This document shows positions 25,101 to 34,475 of a stretch of 64,000 nucleotides of DNA, in pieces. The translations under genes were made by a program, and so were the position numbers. Position 1 is the stretch's first letter; each line of letters begins with the position of its first letter. Under the pieces are notes generated by a model. It did not search any database, was not told the origin of the DNA, and worked only from the letters and a program-made list of their open reading frames with translations. The stretch covers positions 124,001 to 188,000 of the forward strand of contig NW_022985555.1 in the NCBI RefSeq assembly GCF_010093815.1. The letters run 5' to 3'. The stretch comes from Pseudovirgaria hyperparasitica (taxonomy: Eukaryota; Ascomycota; Dothideomycetes; Acrospermales; Acrospermaceae).

Positions 25101-25718
25101 ATCCCAATGTTTTCTTTTTAATTCGCGCAATGAAATCCTACATGTAGAAGAGGTCTTCATCCTTCCTTCCTTCGTTCGTTCAGGAATTTCTGTCACATCA
25201 TTATCATGCTGAACTGCTTTCAGGAGCATAGTCGATGCCAGATCCAGGTTGCTATGATGTGATTGATGTCCAGAACTATTTGAGAGCCTGCGAAATCAAA
25301 CATACTTCTCGTGCGCATGGATCGCAAAAGTTGGCTACTGCCTAACAATGAGTCCTGATTCATTTCATACTGTAAATGCAGCTGAAGCCCGGACATAAGA
25401 ATAGGTACTTATTATAGTATATTAAATGTGAAACCCTTAGTAGAAGACTTCTTATAGATAGATGTATGATATATATACTAAGTCGAGTTCTCTAAATAAC
25501 ACTCTAATTGTCTACTATTTAGAGATAGTATAGCTAAGGATAGATTTATATAGAATAAGAGGATCGAAGAATTATTCGTGTATAACAATACTAGTATGAT
25601 CATCTATTAACCACGTTATAGAAATTTCCATAGAGTGTGAAAGAGTAAAGAGAATACCATTAAGAGTGAAACGGAAAAGTAGAGTTGGGAAGACGCAAGA
25701 ACAAAATGCAAAATGTAA
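22155..25718. other. Gene-poor region upstream of tRNA-Gly
   Basis: These 3.6 kb hold no gene that I can support. A plus-strand frame from about 23605 encodes a 73-residue peptide with a signal-like start (MNLRQSLVLVLPALLPRVWA), without other support. From about 25400 the sequence turns strongly AT-rich. Confidence 0.5.
25400..25640. repeat. AT-rich low-complexity block
   Basis: About 240 bases next to the tRNA are dominated by TATAG, ATAGATAG and similar TA-rich words, very unlike the coding DNA around them. Such composition is typical of RIP-mutated or decayed repeat DNA in ascomycetes, but I cannot identify the source element. Confidence 0.5.
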
Positions 25719-25800
25719 TGCATGATCCGGGAGTCGAACCCGAGCCATTTGCTTGCGCCACAAGTGGAAGGCAAATATCCTACCGTTGGACCAATCATGC
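25719..25800 (-). tRNA. tRNA-Gly (anticodon UCC) with 11-nt intron
   Basis: Read on the minus strand, the 82-nt sequence folds as a tRNA. A 7-bp acceptor stem GCATGAT/ATCATGC is followed by discriminator A, and the D arm carries GGT...GGTAGGA. The anticodon stem is TTTGC/GCAAA, and the T arm holds TTCGACT. The stem encloses 18 bases instead of 7, so an 11-nt intron is placed at the canonical site after position 37. Loop bases CT-TCC-A then give anticodon UCC, glycine. Mature length would be 71 nt plus CCA, normal for tRNA-Gly. Internal A and B boxes are present. Confidence 0.9.
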
Positions 25801-26234
25801 AATGATTTGATGTAAGCCGAGGACTCATGATCATTATATAATGATTACCATTGATTTAGGAAAAGCGTGTGAGGGTGTAATCAGCATTCCGCCCAGCATT
25901 CTACTAGAAGCTGGTGAAGTCTTATAGATAGTAATTCAAGTACTGCTCCTCTAGGCATGTTTGACTAAGAAACGTAATCCATATCATGGATAACTTGTTC
26001 ATGGCCTTGGAAAAAGCCCAAGCATAGGAAATGTGGATCGAATCATAGGGCCTTAAAGTAAGGTAAGTATCTAGCAAGATCTTCTCTTCGAAGTATCTGA
26101 AACAATCAGCACAAGATTGACATGCTCTCTAGCTGTCTTCCTCTAGTGACACGGACCTCTATAGATGATGTATAGAGAAGAGAAATGGGTTACAGATAGG
26201 AAGTCCATCAATCAATGCGACGTAAAGTATATTG
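25801..26234. other. Interval between tRNA and inverted-repeat element
   Basis: These 430 bases are AT-leaning with no open frame of note. They may contain decayed repeat DNA continuous with the AT-rich block beyond the tRNA; nothing specific can be assigned. Confidence 0.4.
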
Positions 26235-26276
26235 ACGTCCATCCCTAGGTTATGGGACGCACCCCGTTATGGGACA
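26235..26276 (+). repeat. Left terminal inverted repeat
   Basis: This 42-bp sequence starts ACGTCCATCCCTAGGT and ends GGGACA. It matches the reverse complement of 31222-31263 at 36 of 42 positions; mismatches include several C/T exchanges. Confidence 0.85.
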
Positions 26277-27110
26277 GACTGCAGGTACTTTGAGATTGAG
26301 CGACTCTAACCCTCTGAGCGCATTAGATTAATCTACATCCTTCTATTAATAGTTTCTTTACCTACTATAGACTGCACGTACCCTTAGAGATACAAAAATT
26401 ACAACGTTGTTGACGCCTGCCTACCTGATGCAGTAGAGCCTTCTCTTATGCCGGGATTGAGGCCTACGCTGTACAGCGCTGCATTAGCCTCGAAAACCTC
26501 TTAAATTGACAGACTGGCTTTAACTAGACCTTAGAATGTTACTTTAGGAGCGAGAAGTCACTATTAGCCTTGTGGCCATCGTCGCGCGCTTGTTTATGCG
26601 TGGTTGCCACCCTGGTCAGTACTTAAGACGGAGGCAGCTCGGAGCGCTCTCGACCCCGCACTTGAATAGGATTAGCGTGTAATCTATCCCGGGGTTCGAA
26701 AGCACGTGTTTGTGGCTGTGCGGAATCATGGCTATGCTGACAAATCTTTGCCGGTGCCCACAGTCATGTGACCGATCGACAAGCGTATGTTTAGCTGAAA
26801 ATTGCTTAGAGTGGGTTGATAAAAGAATGCAGCAACTTGATGCTATATAGTGTAAGAATGAAGGGAGCTGGGCCGTATTCTAAAACGCTTAGCTATCATT
26901 GTCATGATCCCAGTTCAAGTCGGCAAGTCATCCCGTGACGGCACATATGTGGCGATTGAGAGAGGTATGGAAACGATAAGCAGCGAGCTAGACCGTGATA
27001 GCCCTGGTACATGCATAGGTGAGCTGCGGGGCAAGCAAGTCTAAGTTACTTAAGCTGAGCTCCTGCTGTCCAACCAAGGCTTTTCTGCCACGCTTCTACG
27101 CCTTTTCACC

Positions 27111-27479
27111 ATGTGTCGGTATACTACAGCCGATATCAACTATTCCCAGTGTCGATTACCAGCTCAACATAAGATCGTGAAACGTCTTCACAAGAGATGT
27201 GAAGCTTCTCCGAAGCCAGGACCAAGATGTGAGAGCTCCACGTATGATCCGGCTCTTGGCACAAACCTACCTTCAAACCGAAACGCTCCATGCAGGTTTT
27301 GTCGAGATTCAGGCATAGTCGTACAGGTGCAATATGAAGATGTCAGTTATATTATATGCATCGTCTACATGAAACCATCTGACTGTACAAATAGCATGAC
27401 CTTCATGGTTGAGGAACCAGCCTGGAAGGAGAGTGTCGATGGGATACAATGGATACCATGTCATGCATTGTACTTATAA
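27111..27479 (+). CDS. Small Cys-containing fungal ORF, function unknown
   Basis: This 122-residue frame begins MCRYTTADINYSQC. It resembles a widespread fungal class of short proteins that start MCxxTTxxYxC and carry further Cys pairs; here C14, C31 (RCE), C40 and the CRFCRD motif near residue 61 follow that spacing. No enzymatic motif, signal peptide or membrane segment is visible. It is transcribed towards the kinase gene, and the two stop codons are only about 30 bases apart. The function of the class is unknown to me. Calling it a gene rests on the N-terminal motif and an intact frame; confidence is moderate. Confidence 0.5.
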   Translation: MCRYTTADINYSQCRLPAQHKIVKRLHKRCEASPKPGPRCESSTYDPALGTNLPSNRNAPCRFCRDSGIVVQVQYEDVSYIICIVYMKPSDCTNSMTFMVEEPAWKESVDGIQWIPCHALYL

Positions 27480-27509
27480 ATATCTCCTAGCCAGCATATC
27501 TCTAAGCAC

Positions 27510-28316
27510 TCAACAAATCCTCAATGACCTTAAAGCATTAAAGAAAACCGCTTTCACCCTCCCGTAGCCAGAGTTTACTTTCCTAGTAGCCAGCAAGCTA
27601 GCTCGGAGTTCTTGAAGAACTTCATCCATAGTATCGAAAGTACCATTCCAACAATCCTGCATCAATTTACCCAACAGTATATTTTCGACTTCTGGAAATT
27701 GATTCTCAGCATATAGCTTTTTGACACGGATCATTCGATCCTCAAAAGGAAAAAGCTCGTCGTATGGTTGTCTGCCCGTTATAACTTCGTATATCGCGCA
27801 GCCAAATGCGAAGATATCGGTCTTCCGGCTAATTCTCGGGGTAGATTCCTTATAACTAAACCACTCATAGCAGGCTCCTGCATCTTCCCCATCAATGCTA
27901 CTGCCTTCGAAGTCTATAATCTTTAGGCGGTCCTGAACTATAATCCAATTATTACATCCAATGTCAGCATGAAGAATGCCATTGTTGTGCATGTATCGCG
28001 TTCCCTCTGCAGCATCGTGTAGCCAGCGAACTTTTGTATGTAACGGGATCAGGTTCGCTCCGCTTCCTTGAATCACTGTCCGAACGGTTCTACCACGTTC
28101 AAGAATAAGGCCGTCGTGCGTTGCACCTAAGTATCTTACAATATTTCCATGTAGTCCCAGACGTTCGAGTGCTCGACGCTCAATGTCGATTCCCTCTCCG
28201 TGGAACTCCTTCAATATTCTTTCCTCATCGATCGCGTATATGACTCCTGATCCACCGGCTGCAAGGAATTTAAGACTTCCATAGTCTATAGCCTGGTCTT
28301 GCATGTGCTCCTCCAT
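27510..28316 (-). CDS. Small protein kinase-like protein carried within the element
   Basis: This intact, intronless frame encodes 268 residues that are almost entirely a protein-kinase domain. The glycine loop is AAGGSGVIYAI (about 19-29), the candidate ATP lysine is K36 (ILKEF), and E46 or E51 could serve as the helix-C glutamate. The catalytic loop is HADIGCNNW (116-124), so the usual Arg of HRD is Ala while Asp118 and Asn122/123 remain. The DFG motif reads DFE (135-137). Lobe-C landmarks KTDIFAFGCAIYEVITGRQPY and DCW are conserved. The variant DFE and missing HRD arginine suggest a non-RD kinase or weak activity, though similar variants occur in fungal expanded kinase families. Its place between the inverted repeats, next to the transposase and in the same orientation, suggests transposon cargo. 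Confidence 0.85.
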   Translation of the reverse strand: MEEHMQDQAIDYGSLKFLAAGGSGVIYAIDEERILKEFHGEGIDIERRALERLGLHGNIVRYLGATHDGLILERGRTVRTVIQGSGANLIPLHTKVRWLHDAAEGTRYMHNNGILHADIGCNNWIIVQDRLKIIDFEGSSIDGEDAGACYEWFSYKESTPRISRKTDIFAFGCAIYEVITGRQPYDELFPFEDRMIRVKKLYAENQFPEVENILLGKLMQDCWNGTFDTMDEVLQELRASLLATRKVNSGYGRVKAVFFNALRSLRIC

Positions 28317-28888
28317 GTTCCGAAGGTCGTGATCTCATGCTTCTCGGGCATGAGATAGGAAGCGCGTAGGTTCTATCGTGCGAGGTGCGTTAGGCAAGGA
28401 TTGTGATCGAGGGAGCCGGCTCGTCAACGCTTCGGGGTTTGCGAACTTAGAGCTGTATCGCGTGAAGGGGTAGGATCGCTTCGGACAGTGGGATGCAGGC
28501 GAAACGATAGGAGAGCCGCTTTCGTCTTTCGAGCAATACAATAGGCAGGAGTAATCGTTTTGCGGGTTAAGTGGCCTCGTCTTTGTCGCTGTACGTTGTC
28601 GACATGGATTGCGATGGTTGTTGATCGAGTTATATACTGGTGCGCGACGTGTCGGCAGCGCACTTTTGGAGGCTGACTTAGCCCAAGTTGTCGCGCCATG
28701 GCGTATCGCATTATCTCGGGATTTCTTCGGTGATTTGGGCAGTTTTTGATTGAATATCTGTAGTAGGGATAGCGCCAAACACCTGTTACCAACGAAGCTG
28801 TAAGCAATGGCACCGACACATCTTGAAGTAATTGGTCATCAGTCTAAACAGCATGTTCAGTTCTAAACGCTTAGCAAGACGCATCCTC
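28317..28888 (-). other. Spacer between transposase and kinase, with overlapping frames
   Basis: This 570-base spacer has two overlapping minus-strand open frames of 131 and 147 codons (28424-28819 and 28335-28778), both rich in Arg, Pro, Thr and Ser. Neither has a recognisable motif. The openness of two frames at once points to base composition, not to coding. It would contain the kinase promoter. Confidence 0.45.
28332..28356. promoter_or_regulatory. Perfect 9-bp hairpin upstream of kinase ORF
   Basis: ATCTCATGC and its exact inverse GCATGAGAT flank a 7-base loop, 16 bases upstream of the kinase start codon. In the transcript it would fold in the 5' leader. A role as operator or translational control element is possible but unproven; chance is also possible. 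Confidence 0.4.
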
Positions 28889-30672
28889 CTAATACATTTT
28901 TGCAACCGGCGCCATCCATAGCACTCCTGCGGCTTCTGCTGCCTGAACATCGCTCACTCTTGCGACTTTTCGCTTTGGCACAGATTGTTTAGCCCCAACA
29001 TCGAGTGAGTTCGCCTCGCCTTCCAGCGCAGTACTCTTGCGCTTCCTACCACGGTTTATCGTACTTGCAGACGTCGTGGCTTCTGCCGCGTCCTGTGTAG
29101 CCTTTTTAGACTTCCGAGAAAGTCTTGCCTTAACCTTAGCCTCATTAGCAGCGTCCTCTTCGGCACGCTTTAACCGTTTTTCTTGGAGATGCTCATAAGT
29201 AAACACCGTCCCAGACCCCTGTTCTAGTATAATTGCCTTAGTCGATCTGCGGGGTTTAGCTTCGTTATTGATCGTCGTCAAAAGTTGAATGCGGTTTTGC
29301 TGAAGAGCATTCTTCGTCAAGGATAATCGGGCAGCTTTGGCGAATTTTAACAGGTGTCGTTCTAGACTCTGCTTGCTTGTTTCGTCAAGAGTATGAGCAT
29401 CCCTCTTCAGAATCAGATCTTGCAGCGACGTGAGGCCCTCTGCTGACACTGGTGTCACAGGCGTTTGCAGTACTGCATCTTGCTGACAAGGTGCTTCGTT
29501 GATTATCGATACAGTCAGTTCAGTCGCTGGTCTCGGCACAGTCCTAAGTACTCGCTCTGGGTTGAATGGAAACAAACCACTTGCAGTATAACCAGCCTTG
29601 ATGTTCTTCGGCGTGAACGCTCGCTCCCTCGCAGGCTTGTATAAAGAGGTAAAATGCTCCTTGCCAGTAGTATTGACACCTCCTCGCTCAATCGTTCCAC
29701 CTGGTCGCGGTACGCCGCCTTTAACGGGGCGAATACAGCAACGTCGCAAGGCTGAAGCTTGTGGGATGTATGGGAGGGGAGACGACATAAGATGATGTTA
29801 TTTGCGAAACAATACTCTAAGATCTCAAGAGTCTCATGCGTCCCAAAGCCGTCAAGAATTAATACGCGGGGTCTCCCGTTAGCACGTTCTTTAGTCTCAG
29901 GATCAAATACTCGCTTAAACCACTGCAAGCTAATGTTGGAGTCGGTATATCCAGATTCATTGCACGCATATTGCCACCCGGGAGTAGGAAAGACTGTCCA
30001 GTTGCTTCGATGGGTGGTAGCCGGCCAAATAATCATAGGGTTCAGATACCTACCGTCAGCGCTAATACACTCGACAGCCGTAACCATTGTTCGCTTCACG
30101 CGCGCGCCTCTATAAGTCCGTGTATCATCCTTACCTACGAGGACTTTTACAGAGCCTAGCATCGATAGCATGACCCCAGTCTCGTCCATGTTATAGAAAT
30201 TCTCTGCTAGGATGGCGGGATCACCTAAAACCCTACCTATCACCTCGAACCAGTGTATCATCTTTCCACCGATATTCCTGTCGTGGCGGTTCCAGTCTAG
30301 CGCCGTGACGCGTCTGGCTGCCGTTTCTGGGTTGCGCTTCTCAAAAGCCTTTGCCCAGTTCTTACTCGGAGGCTTGAGGGGCCTGTCTGCCGGGGGTCGC
30401 GCGCGGGTGGCTACGAAGGCGAGGGAGGGAATGTACTTGATTCGTACAGGCTGTCCGAGATCTGACATCTGTAAGATGAACTTCACGAGGGCACTCTCTT
30501 CCCACGGTGTTAGGTACTGCTGGCTTTGGGCCTTGTCCTGCATCGAGGGTCCATTATGCGCGCGACGATGGAGGGTACTTCGAGCGACTCCGCTGTGGTC
30601 TGCTAGAGCACGGTACGATCTAGGCACACCGGGAGGAACTCCTCGTGCTAATGCTCGCCTTGCCTTATCCAT
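28889..30672 (-). pseudogene. Pogo/Fot1-type DDD transposase, frameshifted
   Basis: Transposase of the Tc1/mariner superfamily, pogo/Fot1 branch, which cuts and pastes DNA between inverted repeats. The first frame (30672-29515) has an N-terminal helix-turn-helix (YRALADHSGVARSTLHRR), a CENP-B-like second DNA-binding domain (TPWEESALVKFILQM, NWAKAFEKRNP) and the catalytic core. The core aspartates are D163 (NMDETG), D274 (LILDGFGTH) and D310 (LQPCDVAVF), giving DD35D spacing. At about 29680-29700 the frame shifts by one base; the C-terminal part continues in the frame 29788-28889 (GGVNTTGKEHF, GLFPFNPERVLR, then a Lys/Arg-rich tail). So this copy is probably inactive, unless the shift is a sequencing error. 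N-terminal sequence upstream of 30672 may be incomplete. Confidence 0.9.
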
Positions 30673-31221
30673 GATAAGTTAGTAACAGTCTATAGGGCGA
30701 ATGCTGTCCGCTCGCCTGAAGGCATCGTGAGGCATTGTAGCCACAAAGGACACATTCCAGACCCGAGAGACCCGTGGCATGCGCCACACTTATTTCTGGA
30801 CATTGGAGATAGGCATAGCGCGATAATTTAATACGGATCATGTAAGCAGCTTAATATGGCTAGTGTATTTTGTTGTAGCGGGGGACTATTCTGCGCATTC
30901 TTATCTCTTGAACGGACCTCCCGGCATCAACGCTCCTAGTGTCAAAGTAGCTTCCAGCACCGGGAAATATACCTTTAGTACTTTTACTTCCTTTCAAGAC
31001 CTCCGAATGACTAACAGAGTCACAAATTCGCAAATAGACAGGGGTGAACCAGCGAGGGATCAACTAATAGCCTTCAGAAAAAGATCAACAACATAAGCAC
31101 CGTTGCAGAAATCCTGTTCGGAGTCTAGCTTCTGAAGGAACAATAGCTACAGATTCGTATACGCTAACTACAACTCTATAAACTTATAATGGAGATGTTC
31201 CGGACCTCCGAATTGCAAAAG

Positions 31222-31263
31222 TGTCCCACCTCAGGGTGCGTCCCATGACCTAGGGATTGACGT
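31222..31263 (-). repeat. Right terminal inverted repeat
   Basis: Reverse-complement partner of the left repeat at 26235-26276, with 36 of 42 positions identical. Read outward-in on the minus strand it starts ACGTCAATCCCTAGGT and ends GGGACA. Just inside it are copies of a GACCTCCG word (31204, 30997, with a variant at 30914) that may be subterminal motifs. Confidence 0.85.
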
Positions 31264-31743
31264 TGGATCGTTGTTGCTTGAAACCGCGCACAGGCCATAA
31301 TGAGCGACGCGTTACCACAAATATTCCTTCGCGAGTATCTCAATTGACCAGTCCAAGGGTGTGAGCTTTACATGTTGAGCGATTCGAGCGATGGAAATTT
31401 ACAAACGGTATGCTGAACATGGCGGGCAAGCACGTCAAGCACCACAGGTTTCGTCAATGTTTCCGCGTTGTATGCGTTCATTGTTATCCTACACATTATG
31501 GTATTACCGCTATCGTGCCATTAAAACTCCAAGGCACCCACGGCCTTTCAATCAAACACCTCTGATGTAAAACCACTAGATCGTAAGTATGGTGATGTGC
31601 ATAGATCATGTATTGTGGTGAAATAGAAGTTGATCCGAGACATCAATCGCACAAACTAGACTCATGAATGGCGTATTCACGCGGTTTGAAGCTGCGTGAT
31701 TCAAACGCTCCGTTACATTCTCCATTAGCTCTGTGGCCCACCG
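31264..31743. other. Interval between element and NCE102
   Basis: These 480 bases are the 3' flank of the NCE102 gene and the DNA outside the right inverted repeat. No gene or RNA is visible. Confidence 0.5.
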
Positions 31744-32366
31744 CTAGACCTGGCTCATTGACGGAGCCCCACGGCGGATACCTCCAATACCACCACGCAT
31801 ATTAACGTTACCGCCACCACCCATGATGGATAGAACAGTAGTAGCAGCGAACGTGGCAAATCCGAACCAAAGGAAGGCGGTGGATGCCTGCGCCTCACGA
31901 CAACGCTTCATATGTGGGCCACCGTTCGTCACGACGTTGGTGCTTGCGTAGCCCTAGAAACCTGTTAGTGTCACATGCGCCTGAGTGTTGTGAGTTGAGT
32001 ATTACCTCATTGCTGCAGCTGTGGGCGCCGAGGTAGGCAGCCGTAGCAATACCGCCGATAAGCCAGAATAATGTATTGAGGCCATCTAGAGCCATGGTAA
32101 CGATTGGAATGGCCATGCCATCCTTGATGGAGGTTGGTATAAGGTAGATCAGAGACAGCATACCGAAAACGGCAACAAACATGTCGTAGTTGATGATGCT
32201 AGGATTGCCGGCGTACGCATCGTGGATAATGTTACCAATGAGAGATATGAGCAGGAGAGTCCATAGGAACTGTTTGCACAGTGTCAGCTATTTGGCGCTT
32301 TGTTGTGGTTAGCCGCAGTTAGGTAAATACCTGGAGGGCTCGTAGGCCAGTTTGGACGACAGACAT
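31744..32366 (-). CDS. NCE102: MARVEL-domain protein Nce102/Fhn1-like
   Basis: Nce102 is a four-helix membrane protein of eisosomes, senses sphingolipids and was first named for non-classical export. Three exons, 32366-32331, 32269-32006 and 31953-31744, all phase 0, give 169 residues, the usual length. It starts MSVVQTGLRALQ, with the second exon opening FLWTLLLISLIGN. Four hydrophobic segments follow, with the MARVEL-type signature DALNTLFWLIGGIATAAYL-like block (here MALDGLNTLFWLIGGIATA) and CREAQASTAFLWFGFATF. The C-terminus is Gly/Arg-rich, as in Nce102. The two introns are 61 and 52 nt. In the last intron an alternative AG lies 8 nt upstream but would break frame. Confidence 0.93.
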
Positions 32367-34475
32367 GATCGGGTTGAGTGAGAGGATAAACGTTTAGCGG
32401 TAGGAGTGATGGTGATGATAGTATAGCGCGACGGTACGTGGAGGTGGTGCGTGCAGGAGGTATGGAGGAGGAAGATTGTTGGTTTATGTAGTGTGGTGAA
32501 AGAAAGAGAGCGAAACAATGATCCATGACGGATGGGCGCGGCGAGTGAGCAGTGACGTCGTGCAGACCAGCTCAAGCTCGGCGGGTGGATGTGGCAGATC
32601 AGGGCCTGTGCAGAAGCTTTTTCGTCTTTGACCCCGGGCAACGCCCTCCCGAGCGCATCAGGCCATTCCCTTTCACACTATAGATTTCACCCATTAACGC
32701 GTAGTGACGCATCATCATCATTATTGCGACCAGAAAGGCAGTCTGATCTCGTAGCGGGCTCGTCATAATGTCTTCTAGACCAACCTTATATACCCATAAT
32801 TTCGCCTGATAGTTCCTATTGCACGTCCGTACCTTCGAGAGACATGAAACCAGCCGACAGACTAGATCGGAGCACGATGCGTGCGGAATGTACTCGGCGG
32901 CATGTACTCGGCGGCAGATCCTACTTTGTCCCTGCTGGTGTATTCCTAGGCACAGGTCGCATTCGCATGCCTCAGACTCCCTGCAGCTGCAGCTGCAACT
33001 TCAACGATGCGCGTTCCTGGAGACGGATTGGAGACAAACCTATTTGCGTATCACGCTCTGTCGGCATTCTTCGGTCAAGCATAAGAAGAACAAGGCACGT
33101 GATACAACCACTCTCGTCGACCGAGTCAGCGACTAAGCGGGGCTTTCGAAAGCTTGGTCAGCTGAAAAGATGAGTCTTGATGAGATGCGCACTTGAGGAA
33201 TCGAAACAAAAACCCCAGCTTTATCCAGTTCTTACCGTAATCGAAATGAGGCACCTCGACAGAACCCATCTGCTCGAGCATAGCTGTCGCTCAGTTTGCC
33301 AAACACGACGGTATCCCAACTTTGCTGTTCTTACTACATGCTGGAGTCCTCTTACGTGCCTGAAGAGGTTTGGCGCCAGTGTCGGTGCTGGTGCCGGTGT
33401 CGTGGTCCGGACTCCGGGGTCTCTTGACATCCTCTTGAAATCCATTTATCTGTGGGGCTGACGACCTGTTATGCGCCTTCTCCTTATGGACACCTGGTTC
33501 TTGTACCTGGCGAATGCTGATAAACTTATAGTGCTCCAAACATATAAGAAGTCGTCGTATGCCCTCAGTGTGTAGGGTTCCTGCAATCTTCGGACGGGAC
33601 TGTAACAAAAATGAGACAGTGCGGCTATCTACAAGGTCTTCCGAGTTCTCTTAGATTTGTCTCCTGGATTTTCCCCGAATCACCTCAAAGCACACTGCTC
33701 AGCGGTTTACATTACTTCTCCTCCTGCCCAGTGTATAGGCCATCTTGCCTGGGACTGGCTTTACAAAGTCGGTGTAGAGCACTCAACGGAAACTACTTCG
33801 GCTTAATTGCATTAACAGTGATAGTGGTAGGGCTGTAGTCTTGTACATAGAATGAACTGTCATCATTGACGATCCGCCTGTGCTCTGGTACTGCTCCTGA
33901 AGTTCTGCTGACTTGCTTTGCTTAGAGCCACCTGCTACCATGGATGATCTAAGGTTCCTTCTACACCCAAGCTAGACCCAATGTAGACACCGCATCCCAG
34001 CTGTGCTCCGCGAGAGGGGCGGTGCAAGATTAAAGTCATCGTCGCATTTATGACTACGGCTTACTTATGACTGGACTTCGTCCGCTGCCTGGACACCTGG
34101 TTATCTTTTCTATTCTACCTCACATTATCGTGCACTTGACCAAAGCTTGGGCTTCAGACTCCTCAAGTCTTGCAATATACCTGGACACTCCTCTTCGAGC
34201 GTCTCATCAGCTTTGAGTAAAAAAAGCCGTACCCAACGTTACCTCTATTGCTCAATCGACGGAGGACGACGTTTCTCATACCAAAAGGTATAGTCCTCCA
34301 GGTTCACTGTACGCTTCAGACTCGTCTTGAAGCTCCAATTACATGAATTGGAATCACTTTTGGTGTTTCCATCGAACCTGTTCTTACGAATCACCAGAAC
34401 GTCCCACACCAACGATACGAAATCTTGCTAGAACTTTGTTCACTCGGTAATCAAATAAAAACAAACAATCACGAC
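32367..34475. promoter_or_regulatory. Divergent promoter region, NCE102 / zinc-cluster-like regulator
   Basis: These 2.1 kb separate divergent genes. A short CTGCAG-rich run (CTGCAGCTGCAGCTGC-like, near 32983) and a long leader upstream of 34476 with one short upstream reading start are visible. No additional gene can be supported. Confidence 0.5.

Larger units (their letters stand above)
26235..31263. mobile_element. Candidate pogo/Fot1-class DNA transposon with cargo kinase, about 5.0 kb
   Basis: Inverted repeats of 42 bp (36 identical) face inward at 26235-26276 and 31222-31263. Between them are a pogo/Fot1-type transposase in two frames (28889-30672, minus), an intact small kinase (27510-28316, minus) and a small Cys-containing ORF (27111-27479, plus). 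About 0.55 kb (right) and 0.83 kb (left) of non-coding DNA separate the ORFs from the repeats. The flanks show no TA duplication, which pogo-class elements normally create. The ends may therefore be slightly misplaced or altered, or the repeats may belong to separate short elements. Typical pogo-class elements are about 2 kb, so this one is enlarged. Grouping of the three ORFs into one mobile unit is inference from their position between the repeats. Confidence 0.68.

Noticed and set aside
26680-26705. GGGGTTCGAAAGC resembling a tRNA T-arm
   Set aside because: No matching acceptor stem, D arm or anticodon arm around it.
28335-28819. Two overlapping Arg/Pro-rich frames between transposase and kinase
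   Set aside because: No motif in either; simultaneous openness of both frames suggests composition bias.
20040-32366. Idea that Sho1, Hal4-type kinase and Nce102 form a stress-response cluster
   Set aside because: They are tens of kilobases apart, separated by unrelated genes and a mobile element; proximity looks coincidental.
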